Assembly (NCBI GenBank): GCA_000277445.1
Contig: AJWJ01000037.1
Coordinates: 16,242-80,241, forward strand
Direction of reading: 5' to 3'
From: Polysphondylium violaceum
Taxonomy: Eukaryota; Evosea; Eumycetozoa; Dictyosteliales; Dictyosteliaceae
Length of the DNA: 64,000 bases
A program made the position numbers and the translations under genes. Shown one piece after another: positions 54,504-64,000 of this stretch. The first letter of the stretch is position 1, and every line of letters begins with the position of its first letter. Below the pieces are notes generated by a model. It did no database searches, had not been told where the DNA came from, and worked only from the letters and a program-made list of their open reading frames with translations.

Positions 54504-55822
54504 TTACAATAGTCTTCCAAAAATAAAAGATATTACAGCAATAATCAATATTACAATAAGGGTTTGAATGGAATCTATACTTGGTTTTCTTTGAGTGGCT
54601 GTGCTTGTTGACGAACTCTCTGCTTTGCTTAAAGATTCTAATTTTTCGATCTTATCATTCAAATCTTTAATTATATTACGTAATTTAATTGGATCATCAG
54701 TTTCCTAAATTTCCAAAAAAGATATATTAGTTATTATGATGTGATATAGAAATGATAGAGATAATAGCATATATTTACAGTATTATTTGAAGATGACGAT
54801 GATGAAGTGGTGTTGATAATTCGTTTTTTAATAGTTGGATTAGGGGCTAAAGTATTGGTTTTGTCAGAGTCGGTAGTAGAGATGGTGCTGGTAGTTTGAC
54901 CACTCTTTGTGCTAAAAGTTGATGAAAAATTAGATTTATCAGATTCGCTCTCCATGTTTTGTACTTCGGCAAAAAGAGTATTATTTGATTTATAAGCAGA
55001 GGATGAATCTTGTTGTTGTTGTTGTTGTTGTAAATAAGGTTTGGATGATGATGGTGATGGTGATGAATGATTAGTTTGTTCAACATTGGTTGGTGGTAAA
55101 GTAAACACTGTTTTCAATTTATGTTTCATTATACTTTCTGGTGCTACATTTTGCCACTATATAGATATAAACGTTAGAATGATAGAGTAATGAGCAAGAT
55201 GACAATGATAGTTACAATTGATTTTGGATCAATAGATGGATCTTCTACGACAATATAAAGAATTTGGAATTTATCTTTAGTTTTCATTGATAGAGGTGGT
55301 AAATCTTTTTCCTTTGTACAATTTAAAAAAACTATAGTTATGTTGATGATGATGTTAGATTATCTTTCTAAACTATGATAATGATGAGTATTGATGATGA
55401 TATTTACTTCTAACTTCGATAGTTTTTCCAGGTGGGATAATACCAGTATTTGGTCTCACACAATATCTAGCTGGAGCTGTAGTTTTAACTTTATAAGCTA
55501 AAATATGATCACTTGTATTTATTAATTTAAGTTCATTTCCAATAACTCCAGAAAATGGTGCTATATAGAGAGTTAGATAAAAGTGTGTAAGAATAGAGTT
55601 CTTCATTCGATTTGATAAACCATTACACCAAAGTGAGATAGATTATGATGATATTGTCATATATGTATATCTGTGTGTGCAAAGGTTTATGATTTATCCT
55701 TTTCCTGTTCGTGTTCGTGTTAGTTACTTACGATGGAATACAAGTTCCTTAGGTCTAATCTTTAAAAATGAATTAGATGGTGTCTCTGCAGAATATGAAG
55801 TATTTGGTGAATGACTTGACAT
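54504..55822 (-). CDS. VAMP-associated protein (VAP), ER membrane contact-site receptor
   Basis: Five exons, 55822-55732, 55560-55408, 55331-55216, 55156-54779 and 54704-54504, give 312 residues. The MSP domain spans about 20-140: FLKIRPKELVFHPPFSGV, NELKLINTSDHILAYKVKTT and APARYCVRPNTGIIPPGK, with the K.T....YCVRPN core that binds FFAT peptides. A Q/S/T-rich linker (about 150-240) and a short coiled coil (IIKDLNDKIEKLESL) lead to a C-terminal tail anchor (TLIVILIIAVISFIFGRLL). VAPs sit in the ER membrane and recruit lipid-transfer and tethering proteins. All intron phases fit. The last three exons depend on my splice calls but give a complete family member. Confidence 0.94.
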
Positions 55823-56232
55823 TTTAAGTTTATTGTTGTGTTTATATGTTGTTGGTACTATTATCACACAAGTTTGGTTATTGTTTAAATAAGAACTCTA
55901 ATAATTATTGTTGCAAATATGTGTGTATAAGATATATATTTTATTTAAGTGTAGACGTTGATTTTAATCAAAAAAAAAAATAAAAAAATAAAAAAAAAAT
56001 CACTCCACACTCCAAGATTTGCCCTCCTAAATTCAAATTTTGAAAATTCAAAAATTAGTTGTTGTGGCAGAGTTTGCGTGTGTAAAAAAATAAAAAACTT
56101 TTGTTTCCCACAGAAATACAAATCTCATTACTATTTCCATTCACTACTATTCCCAATTGATCATTGTATATCTAAACGAACCAGATTATTATTACTATTA
56201 TTACCATTAGTGTGTGTTATCATAGAAAAAGA
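55823..56232. other. Divergent promoter region, 410 bp
   Basis: Between the VAP (-) and UBE2C (+) starts. It holds an A-rich block at 55970-56000 and no gene. Short open frames here are AT-driven. Confidence 0.5.
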
Positions 56233-56763
56233 ATGTCACAAGAACACGCAGTTGCAAAGAGACTACAATCTGAATTGATGAACTTAATGGTAGGTATCAT
56301 AGGACGTCTGCGGCTGAGATTTGCACCAATACTAATCACCACACTGTGTATCTAGGTTGGACCAAGCCCAGGAGTATCTGCATTTCCCGAGGGAGACAAT
56401 ATCTTTAATTGGGTGGGCACTATTCAAGGCGCACCAAGCACCGTTTACGATAATCTTGAATTTAAATTATCATTAAAATTCCCAACAGACTATCCATTCA
56501 AACCACCCGTCGTTAAATTTGAAACATCATGTTTCCATCCAAACGTGGATTTACACGGTAACATTTGTTTGGATATTCTCAAAGACAAATGGTCACCAAT
56601 CTATAACGTTAGAACACTTTTACTATCAATTCAAAGTTTATTGGCTGAACCAAATAATGAAAGTCCCTTAAATAGCTATGCTGCCTCTATTTGGTCAAAT
56701 CAAGAGGAATATAAAAAAGTATTATTAAAGAAATACCAAGAAGCCACTGGTATTACTGTATAA
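56233..56763 (+). CDS. ube2c: Ubiquitin-conjugating enzyme E2 C (UBE2C/UbcH10 type)
   Basis: Exons 56233-56289 and 56356-56763 (GTAGGT...TCTAG) give 154 residues. The E2 core is complete: [11 protein letters not shown] helix, [20 protein letters not shown], the HPN triad and [15 protein letters not shown] with catalytic Cys90. The sequence [20 protein letters not shown] and the residues [14 protein letters not shown] favour UBE2C, the APC/C-dedicated E2 that starts ubiquitin chains on mitotic substrates. The N-terminal extension before the core is shorter than in the human protein. A UBE2D-like general E2 is the alternative but fits less well. Confidence 0.92.
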
Positions 56764-57101
56764 AATTAATAATCATAACACCATCATCACTAATCATAAT
56801 TATAATAATCGCTATCTTTAAAATGATAATGATTCAACAACAATAACAACAACAACAACAACAACAACATATCAACACGGCAAATACACACATATCTCTG
56901 AGAATAACTTGTATATAGTATAGGTGATGAAGGGATTGCTTAGTAATTCTAATTCGATTACTCTTTTTCTTCTTTTATTCCATCACTTTTAAATCACCAT
57001 CCAACCATCCATCTCCATCTTACCATCACATTATTAATGATTAATAAATCACTTTCTAGTAATTACATTTTATCTTTTCTATATCTATATTTATTATTTA
57101 T
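56764..57101. other. Intergenic, 338 bp
   Basis: Between the 3' ends of the convergent UBE2C and NDUFAF4-like genes. It holds a CAA repeat at about 56836-56869 and pyrimidine-rich DNA at 56955-57020. No gene is seen. Confidence 0.5.
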
Positions 57102-58053
57102 CTATTTTTCAAAAATCACATTCCAATGAGCAGTTTTTAAACCAGTGTTTAATTTAACTACAATTGGAACAGTTGCATATTTAAATACATTTTCAAGTAC
57201 TTTTGGATCGACATCAAATTGTTTACTCAGTGAATCCACAGAGTTTTTAATTGGATCTTCTCTATACAATGAAAATAGATTCTCGATTTTATCACCCGAC
57301 AATCTACCGGTCTTTAACTTTTCTTTACTGATTCTTTGTTTGATTTTTGATAATCTAGCTGATATGTTATCCTATTGATGTGTATGTTATTAGTACGTGT
57401 TGTAGTGAATGATGATGATGATGGTGATAATGATTATGATGACGATTACATACTCTAGTGGGCTCAACGGTATCTTCATTTTTTAATAAAATTGGGTTTT
57501 CGTGATTGACAATAGCATCAGCAGGTATGAATTGATCAGATACTTTGGTGTATAAATCAACACCCTCTTGATCTTTGAAAATAAAGTCATCCCTGGTGAT
57601 CTTTGACACGATATCTCTTTTCTCTGTAAATGTATTTTGTAATCTTTGCTCCAAATTTACTTGTATTTGTTCAAATGATAATTGATGTTCTGGTTGATCG
57701 AGCAACTCTAGAATCGATTGTGATTCAATGGGTTGTTGTGAAAAGGGTGATACCTCTTCTGGTTTTTGACCTGGTAAATAAATACCCATGGATTTTAAAT
57801 CATCTGATAATTCATATGCATTACTCGTACTATTGTTATTATTATTATTGCTATCCTCTTCTTTTTCCAACTCTTTATCTTTTTTAGTTGTTCTCTTTCT
57901 CTTTGTTGTTGTTGTTGATTTCGTTGTTGTTGTAAATGATGCTGATGGTGGTTGGTTTAAACAACTACTTGATCTAGTGTGAAGTAAAAGTCTGTTTAAA
58001 AGTGTTGATGGGTGTAGTACCCTTTGGTTGTGTCTAACTATTGTTGTTATCAT
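57102..58053 (-). CDS. Mitochondrial protein, probable complex I assembly factor NDUFAF4-like
   Basis: Exons 58053-57454 and 57371-57102 (GTATGT...AATAG) give 289 residues. The N-terminus (MITTIVRHNQRVLHPSTLLN) is a strong mitochondrial presequence, followed by a T/K-rich and N-rich linker. Two regions remind me of NDUFAF4: the proline/acid stretch GIYLPGQKPEEVSPF, and the C-terminal helices KLKTGRLSGDKIENLFSLY...NSVDSLSKQFDVDPKVLENVFKY, which follow the pattern of human NDUFAF4's GKISI.EAL...I...Y.L....V..LLKYF. The match is by pattern from memory and is not secure. A generic dictyostelid mitochondrial protein is the alternative. It is divergent from rpb11. Confidence 0.6.
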
Positions 58054-58128
58054 CTCGTGTCTATATCTATATGTATATCTATATTCATATAATATCCGTC
58101 TACATATGAATGTTGTAAAAATTAGTTT

Positions 58129-58129
<1 letters not shown>

Positions 58130-58178
<49 letters not shown>
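58130..58178. repeat. 49-bp uninterrupted poly-T tract in a divergent promoter
   Basis: It lies in the 224-bp gap between the starts of the NDUFAF4-like gene (-) and rpb11 (+). It is the longest homopolymer in the window. Confidence 0.97.
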
Positions 58179-58277
58179 CATAGATTTTGAGGGAATTGAA
58201 TTTTGTGTCATTTGTGAAGATACAAGACTACAATCTTGCATCGCATACATATCTATACATACATATAACAATCAAAA

Positions 58278-58810
58278 ATGAATGCCCCAGATCGTTTTGA
58301 GTTATTTGTGTTACCAGAAGGTTCTAAAAAGTTTGTAATCATGGCTTTTTATTTGATAATGTGCTGCATCTCACCGCATGTGATATGTCGGAATTCAAGT
58401 AGAGGAGTAGAGGATTAGAGGATATATGAGCACATCAACCATTAATTATGCACACAGACACAATAGTATATTAATATAATTATCAAAATACTCTATATAG
58501 AGTTACAGTCACAAAGGATACTAAAATCCCAAATGCATCTGTAATTACAATTTTAAGAGAAGATCACACTGTTGGTAATCTTATTAGAATGCAATTGGTT
58601 GCTGATCAAGATGTTAAATTTGCAGGCTATCGTATGCCACATCCATTGGAACACAATATAAACATTAGAATTCAAACATATCCAAATTCAACACCATTAA
58701 AAGCTATGGAGGATTCTATTAATCTATTGATTGATGAATTTGAGAGAATAAACACTCAATTTAATAATCAAGTTTTAAGAAAGAAGAACATGACTGATAC
58801 CTATATTTAA
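58278..58810 (+). CDS. rpb11: RNA polymerase II subunit RPB11
   Basis: Exons 58278-58330 and 58501-58810 give 120 residues, the normal family length. The intron has an unusual GTTTGT donor and a TATAG acceptor, and the frame demands it. The sequence MNAPDRFELFVLPEGSKK joins to VTVTKDTKIPNASVITIL, then EDHTVGNLIRMQLV and FAGYRMPHPLEHNINIRIQT, which are the alpha-NTD-like dimerisation elements of RPB11. It pairs with RPB3 in the Pol II assembly platform. The MNAPDRFE start and PHPLEH motif distinguish it from the Pol I/III subunit AC19. Confidence 0.95.
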
Positions 58811-59114
58811 ACAACAAGACAATCAAATTTAAAGAGAAGAAACAGAAACTTTTAACAACAACACAACAGCAACGCAGCAACAAAAGGGATTCTTATGTTA
58901 TCTCATTTAATATGTATATAAACAAAAGAAAATGTAATAATAAATACATTCTCATCTTATAAATAATGCTCCCCTTTACTGAATACTTTATAATCATGTA
59001 TTTAACAACACAATATTTACTCATGTTTTATAACTCATCATCTCTGTGAATCGGTATGATAGACAACTTAATAATCTTTCTACCAATGAGGGAAAAAAGA
59101 ATGAAAGAGATAAG
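58811..59114. other. Intergenic, 304 bp
   Basis: Between the convergent rpb11 and atypical GTPase genes. It holds AATAAA-type signals near 58940. No gene is seen. Confidence 0.5.
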
Positions 59115-60163
59115 TTAACAAGAACATATAGATTTTTTATTATTATTCCTATTATTGTTATTGTCGCTATGTAAACTAATAGGTTCATTATTAGACCTAC
59201 TCTTGCCATCATGATCTACACCATTACTACTCTTAAAAATTTGAAATATATTATTGTTTTTCTTATTAATGCTATTGCTACTACTATTGTTGCTCCCACT
59301 ACTACTGTTACTTTCAACACTAGAGTGCAGAGAAGAAGGCGAGTTTCTAAACTCTCTTGTTTTGTACATTTCATTATTGATAAAATTCATTGCCTCTGTG
59401 ATGCCATAGCCATTCAAAGCAGAGGTGAAAAAGTATTTTAGTATATCTGGGTGTTTGTTGGTGACGTGTCTGACATATGCATCTTTTCGTTTAAAATCTT
59501 CGGCTGAAAACTGTCTATCCACTTTGTTGATAAACAACACAATCATGATCTCTTGACCAAATATACAGTCCTCTTTGAATTTAATTGCTTTCTCTAATGT
59601 GCCTTCGAGCGAATCATAATCAGCCACCAATATTGCCACGTTGGCTTTCCTTAGATACCCGATATTCATTGGCTTGAATCTCTCATCGCCCATAGCATCC
59701 AAAAAATTATGATTAATTACACAGTCCTGGCTCCATCTGATTTTCTTTTGAAAGAACTCAAGTCCAATCTAATGGTAGTAGAAAATTATTTGATTAATAC
59801 TAATGCTACATATCAAGATATTATTATTATAACAACACATACAGTATTTTTTAAATAACTTGTATCAAATACATTGTTGCAATATCTTTGAAGAATGGAG
59901 GATTTGCCACAGAATTTGTATCCCAAAACCACGGTTGTAAATGAGAATTCATATTTTGGATCACCTTGAAATACAATATCGGGTGGTGGATTTTCAAGAT
60001 CTTGAATCTCTTCTTTTAGCTCATCATTGAATTGTATATCGTGTAATTGATGTATATTATTGTTGCTTTTATTTACATTTCTTCTTGGCGATTCTTGAGC
60101 TGGATCTTCATTTGATGCAATAATTATATTTCTAGTGGATATTAAAGTTTGTGTTGATGTCAT
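59115..60163 (-). CDS. Atypical Ras/Rab-like small GTPase with a long N-terminus and a CXC prenylation tail
   Basis: Exons 60163-59843 and 59768-59115 (GTATGT...TTAG) give 324 residues. An about 75-residue N-terminal extension precedes the GTPase fold. G1 is GYKFCGKSS (81-88); switch I reads NTIGLEFF; G3 is LDAMGDERF (131-138); G4 is INKVD (188-191); G5 is TSALNGYG. Compared with Ras, G12 is Lys, G13 is Phe and Q61 is Asp135, so normal GTP hydrolysis is doubtful. An S/N-rich hypervariable region ends in CSC, a Rab-type double-geranylgeranylation signal. It should be membrane-attached. Which Rab branch it derives from cannot be told by eye. Confidence 0.87.
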
Positions 60164-62186
60164 TTCTAAACATATATATTTATGTATTTATGTATAGATA
60201 TGATGATGAAAGAAATATCTTTTTTTTAAATAAAACTAAATATTAATATATATATTTATACCAAAAGAAAAAAACAATTTGGTGAATCACAAAAGTGAAA
60301 TGGATATAAATAGAATAAATAGAATATATGTCTATTCTGTTTTTAGGTAAAATGATTTATTTGACAAGTACAAAAGAGTAAATTAATTTAAACACACACC
60401 ATACACACAATCAGAAACTGTTACTAATAATACACTGGCTGCAACAAGAAAAGATATGATTGATTTTATTAAATCTAATAATGAATGTTTTTGATCAAAA
60501 ATAAATAAACTGTTATTGTTGGGGGAGATGGAAAATAGAAAAAAAATAGACAGAGAATAAGAAATGATGGTGAATGAATAATGTATATACAAAATCTAAA
60601 AGATGAGAAATACAATCAAATAGTTAATACTATTGGGCAGTAGTTCACAACAACAATAACAACCATTAACGATATAAATAGTCGGGGAGGAGAAGAAGTT
60701 GGAAAAACTTAGTTTTTTATGTATATATTTTTGGAAACCATTTCACATCCACATTAAATTTCAATCAAAGGGGGTACATAACAAAAAACACAATGTGATT
60801 GTGTGTGGTGGTTGATGATACTAACAGATTAATCATCGTTGTGCGTGGTTAGATAGAATAGGATGGGGTATATTTTAGGAAAAAAAAAAATGTATAGGGG
60901 GTGGTAAAAACTATGTTCACTACTCGAGAAAAGACAATTGATTGTTGTGTGTGTGTGTAATTATTTGTATATATAAATATATGTGTGATGTGGTGTGAAA
61001 TAAATAATATAACCCTTGCATTAAAAATAGTATTTATTGAGGATAGATGCACCTATATCACCCCTTTTTTTTCTCAACGAATAAAAATAGAACAGTAACA
61101 ATACCTCTACCCAAAAAATACAATAGATCATTTCCCAATAGGAGGAAAATGAGTGATAGCAAAAATGAAAAGAACAAAAAAAAGAGAGGGAAGGTGAGTG
61201 AGAGAGACTTAAAAAATTGGGAAAATACTCAAAGATTCAAGAAATACATGATGCAATGATTTGTAAAATATTTTAAAAAATACACTATTATAGTAATAGC
61301 TATTTTTAAACAAATACATATCGCAACAACAAATTGAATTGGTGATATGGTAAGAGGGTGTGTTTTTATTACTATAGTAAATACATAACAATCGTACCTT
61401 GGTATTATATATTTATACAAATATGGTCAGAGAGTGTGAGACAAAGAAATTATTACTTTGCTCACTTTTGATCACTTATGAAAACAAATGTATTTTTTTA
61501 CTTTGTTTTTATACGAGTGATCAGCCTCAATTTAAATTTGACATGTCTGTTGGTTCACATCACAACACGGCTGTTTATTTGAAATTTTCTTTTCATTTTT
61601 CTTTATTTTTTTTTTTTTCTTTTTTTTCTTTTTCTGAAAAACTAACAATTTGTGAAAATAAATCTACGGGTAATCAATGAAATCTTATTGTTTTAAGATC
61701 ATTATTATTATTAATTATTATTTTAACCAAAAAAGGTGATTTGCAGAATAATAATAGTATTGTATAATAATACAGAATCCATTCAATCAAAGGATGCAAA
61801 TATTTTTGAACTTGTCATGTATTATTGATTGGTTCAAAAATTTACTTTTTATTCGTTGAACTGACGTCAAGAGAACTCAAAAATAGCATAAATATTTGTG
61901 TGGAATTCACAAATGTGAAAAGTTGAATCCAACACAAATACTTATATTTTTGAAAAACTTGAAATTTGTGTTGAAAAAAAAATTTTTTTTTAAAAAAATA
62001 AAATAAAAAAAAATTAATTTTTTCAGCTCTGCGTCGGTTTATATATATTGCATCTTGTTTATTTGTATGATACATTGATACATGTACAGTGTATGCTTGG
62101 ATAGAACCAGATAGAGGACTATATACCTACTTCCTCTGAGAATAATAATTGAGTAACAGCAATAACAATCAATACTAGTAGCCAAA
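60164..62186. other. 2.0-kb gene-poor region
   Basis: AT-rich DNA with A/T runs (61970-62015), a TG tract near 60943-60958, and a 7-bp inverted repeat ATTTGTG/CACAAAT at about 61895-61915. Apart from the tiny open frame at 61149, nothing convincing is present. Confidence 0.45.
61149..61259 (+). CDS. Possible very small basic protein, 36 residues
   Basis: An ATG in good AAAATG context opens a highly charged frame (MSDSKNEKNKKKRGKVSERD, then LKNWENTQRFKKYMMQ). An in-frame GTGAGT at about 61194 could instead be a splice donor for a longer gene whose next exon I cannot find. Evidence is weak; it may be chance. Confidence 0.2.
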   Translation: MSDSKNEKNKKKRGKVSERDLKNWENTQRFKKYMMQ

Positions 62187-63499
62187 ATGAATAATAACAA
62201 TAGTGGTGGTCATGATAATAGTTATGATCTTCAAATTCGGGATCAACTCCTTCGCATGCTTGCAGAAAACGCTCCACCGGATCGTTACTTCCCAGCTTCC
62301 CATATAAATCCTTACAACCAAGAGGACGACAGTGATGATGAAGACTACACCGATAGCGAAGAAGGCGATGAAGAGGAGTTCAACTTTGGCACCTCTCCGG
62401 CTGCTTCCTCTGTGTCTGCTGAAGAAAATGAGGGATATGAACCTGGTCATCTAGTCCCCTTTACATTTCCAGATAGCTACCATCATGCTACTCTTCTTGA
62501 ACCAAACAATAACAACGAAATCCCAATAACTACAACCACAACTACCACAACTACCACAACAACTACTACAGCCAACCCACTAGTTCCCCTTCGATTGGGT
62601 GGCAGTGCCGAAATTATAGAACTTGATTCTGATGATGTTGTTGAAACAACAAAATCTTCTGAAGAGTAAGTCTTTGTATAATAACATCTTTCTAATGATA
62701 ATGTAAACTAACCAATAACAAACATAACAATAGGGTTATAGATCTTACAGAAATAACTACATCACCACAAGTTCAAAACACAACACTTTTACCAGCCAGC
62801 CCACCATATCTTCCTCTTAGATTTCCTCATTTATCTACAAGTATTAATAATAATAACAACAACAACAATAATAATAATAATATTATTAATAATAACAATA
62901 ATAATAATAGCAATTCAGATACAACAAATAGAATGCAACAACATGCATTCCCGTATACTTCATATTATGGGCCACCAGTTATTGTGCAAATAATCAATGG
63001 CGATAGGCAAAATAAGAAAAGGAGAAATGAAGGTGAAGAAAATGAGGATGATGATGAACCAGTTATTGTAGGCACCAATAACAGAAGCTTTAGTAGTTTT
63101 ATCAATGCTAATAATGGTATACCTCCACCAAACAAAAGATTGAGTAGTGGTGGTAATCATGGTAACAATAGTGTTGAGACTATCCATATCTCTGAAAATG
63201 GACCTGCCTTATCTGATAGATCCGAGGTATGGAGACTTCAACAAGAATTTGAAAAAGAAAAAGCTCAAAAAGAAGCAAACAATAATAATAATAACAATAG
63301 TAGTAACAATAATAATGGTAAAAAGAAAAGTTTAGAATGTCCAATCTGTTTTGATGAAATGGATTCAATGATGTCGACAACATGTGGACATGTATTTTGC
63401 AATGATTGTATATCAAAAGCATTGAAAAAGAAAAAAGTTTGTCCTGTTTGTAACTCAAAACTTCATGGACCAAAGTCATTACATCCTCTTTATTTATAA
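62187..63499 (+). CDS. RING-type SUMO-targeted ubiquitin ligase (RNF4/Slx8-like)
   Basis: Exons 62187-62665 and 62734-63499 (GTAAGT...AATAG) give 414 residues. The N-terminal half is acidic with a Thr run. Two SUMO-interacting motifs sit close together, EIIELDSDD (142-150) and VIDLTE (161-166), the second spanning the splice junction; PVIVGTN and VETIHISE further on could be weaker ones. The C-terminus is a C3HC4 RING: Cys362, 365, 377, His379, Cys382, 385, 396, 399, reading LECPICFDEM, TTCGHVFCNDCI and CPVCNSKL. This is the RNF4 arrangement. It should ubiquitinate poly-SUMO-modified nuclear proteins. Confidence 0.92.
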
Positions 63500-64000
63500 C
63501 TTTTTCATAAATAATCAATTACCTCATCCCTTTGTAAATAGAAATAATAACAACAATAATATAACTTCACAATATAATAACTCTCTCCATATAAAATTAA
63601 TTAAATGTAACAACAAACACAATGCAAGCACAAGGTTAAAGTTTATGATTGGATCATTTACTTTCTAAATTTTTTTACTCCAAATAAAAAAAACAATCGT
63701 ATCTGCACGGATATATATCTTAAAAAATTAAATATATGCGTGTATTTTAAAAGAGATATTTTGTTTATTAGTACTTTGAGAGCATATTCGTAAGATTTAT
63801 ATCTAAAAGAATGGTTTCTTGTAAAAGTATATATCTTAATATCAGATATCATTTTAACACTTTATGCGAGTATATTTATATTAATTAAATGATCATTTAT
63901 CTCGTTGTTGTCCAAAACTTTTTCTTTTAGTTTTTTTTTTTTTTTGCCCAGTTGTATTTTTTTTTTTTCATGACCTGGTTGCGTTTTGAATTTTTTTTTA
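63500..64000. other. Intergenic to the right edge, 501 bp
   Basis: AT-rich DNA after the RING ligase gene, with T runs at 63930-63969. No gene is supported. Confidence 0.5.

Overview
The window looks like nuclear DNA from a dictyostelid social amoeba. Coding sequence is compact and moderately AT-rich, while intergenic DNA is very AT-rich with long T/A runs and TG/CA tracts. Introns are short (about 65-130 bp, one of about 440 bp), with GTATGT or GTAAGT donors and TAG/AAG acceptors. Proteins carry Asn, Gln, Ser and Thr runs. Several genes are typical of this group (golvesin-like protein, NDR-type AGC kinase, short CaMK, ankyrin-TBC protein). The species cannot be fixed from sequence alone; the composition fits a group 1-3 dictyostelid (Cavenderia/Heterostelium type) better than the more extreme D. 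discoideum. I found no tRNA, rRNA, CRISPR array or autonomous transposon.

Layout. 0-6.8 kb: the 5' two thirds of PRMT5 (-), an unknown membrane-type protein, GDP-mannose 4,6-dehydratase, a GT10-like fucosyltransferase homologue (-) and a class I methyltransferase. 7-16.4 kb: a golvesin-like type II membrane protein; a 1,952-residue intronless protein joining a V8/trypsin-like protease, an NB-ARC ATPase and about 17 copies of a 41-residue helical repeat; and a secreted SGNH/CE2-like esterase. 16.5-24 kb: a second GT10 glycosyltransferase (-), a membrane-anchored M28 peptidase (-), a decayed secreted-protein gene, and the biotin subunit of methylcrotonoyl-CoA carboxylase. 24-27.5 kb: a 3.5-kb gene-poor stretch. 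27.5-34.9 kb: ankyrin-TBC Rab-GAP, a tiny two-exon secreted/membrane protein (-), a mitochondrial bacterial-type dynamin-like GTPase, and eIF3j (-). 35-38 kb: a second gene-poor stretch. 38-51 kb: NDR/LATS-like kinase, NHP2 (-), a large low-complexity protein with one compact domain (-), and a small CaMK. 51-60 kb: mitochondrial YchF (-), NDUFAF3, an imperfect hairpin element, VAP (-), UBE2C, an NDUFAF4-like protein (-), RPB11 and an atypical prenylated GTPase (-). 62-63.5 kb: an RNF4-like STUbL.

Most genes are unrelated housekeeping functions, but some groupings may matter. GMD (a GDP-fucose synthesis enzyme) sits beside one fucosyltransferase-family gene and about 12.5 kb from another. NDUFAF3 and a probable NDUFAF4, which act together in complex I assembly, lie 3.3 kb apart. 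YchF and NDUFAF3, both with mitochondrial-type N-termini, share a 168-bp divergent promoter.

The most striking object is the protease-NB-ARC-repeat protein at 9157-15015. It has the architecture of an NLR/STAND immune sensor with a protease effector, arranged as in bacterial STAND anti-phage proteins, in an intronless gene within an intron-containing neighbourhood. Exon boundaries were worked out by hand from splice consensus and reading frame.
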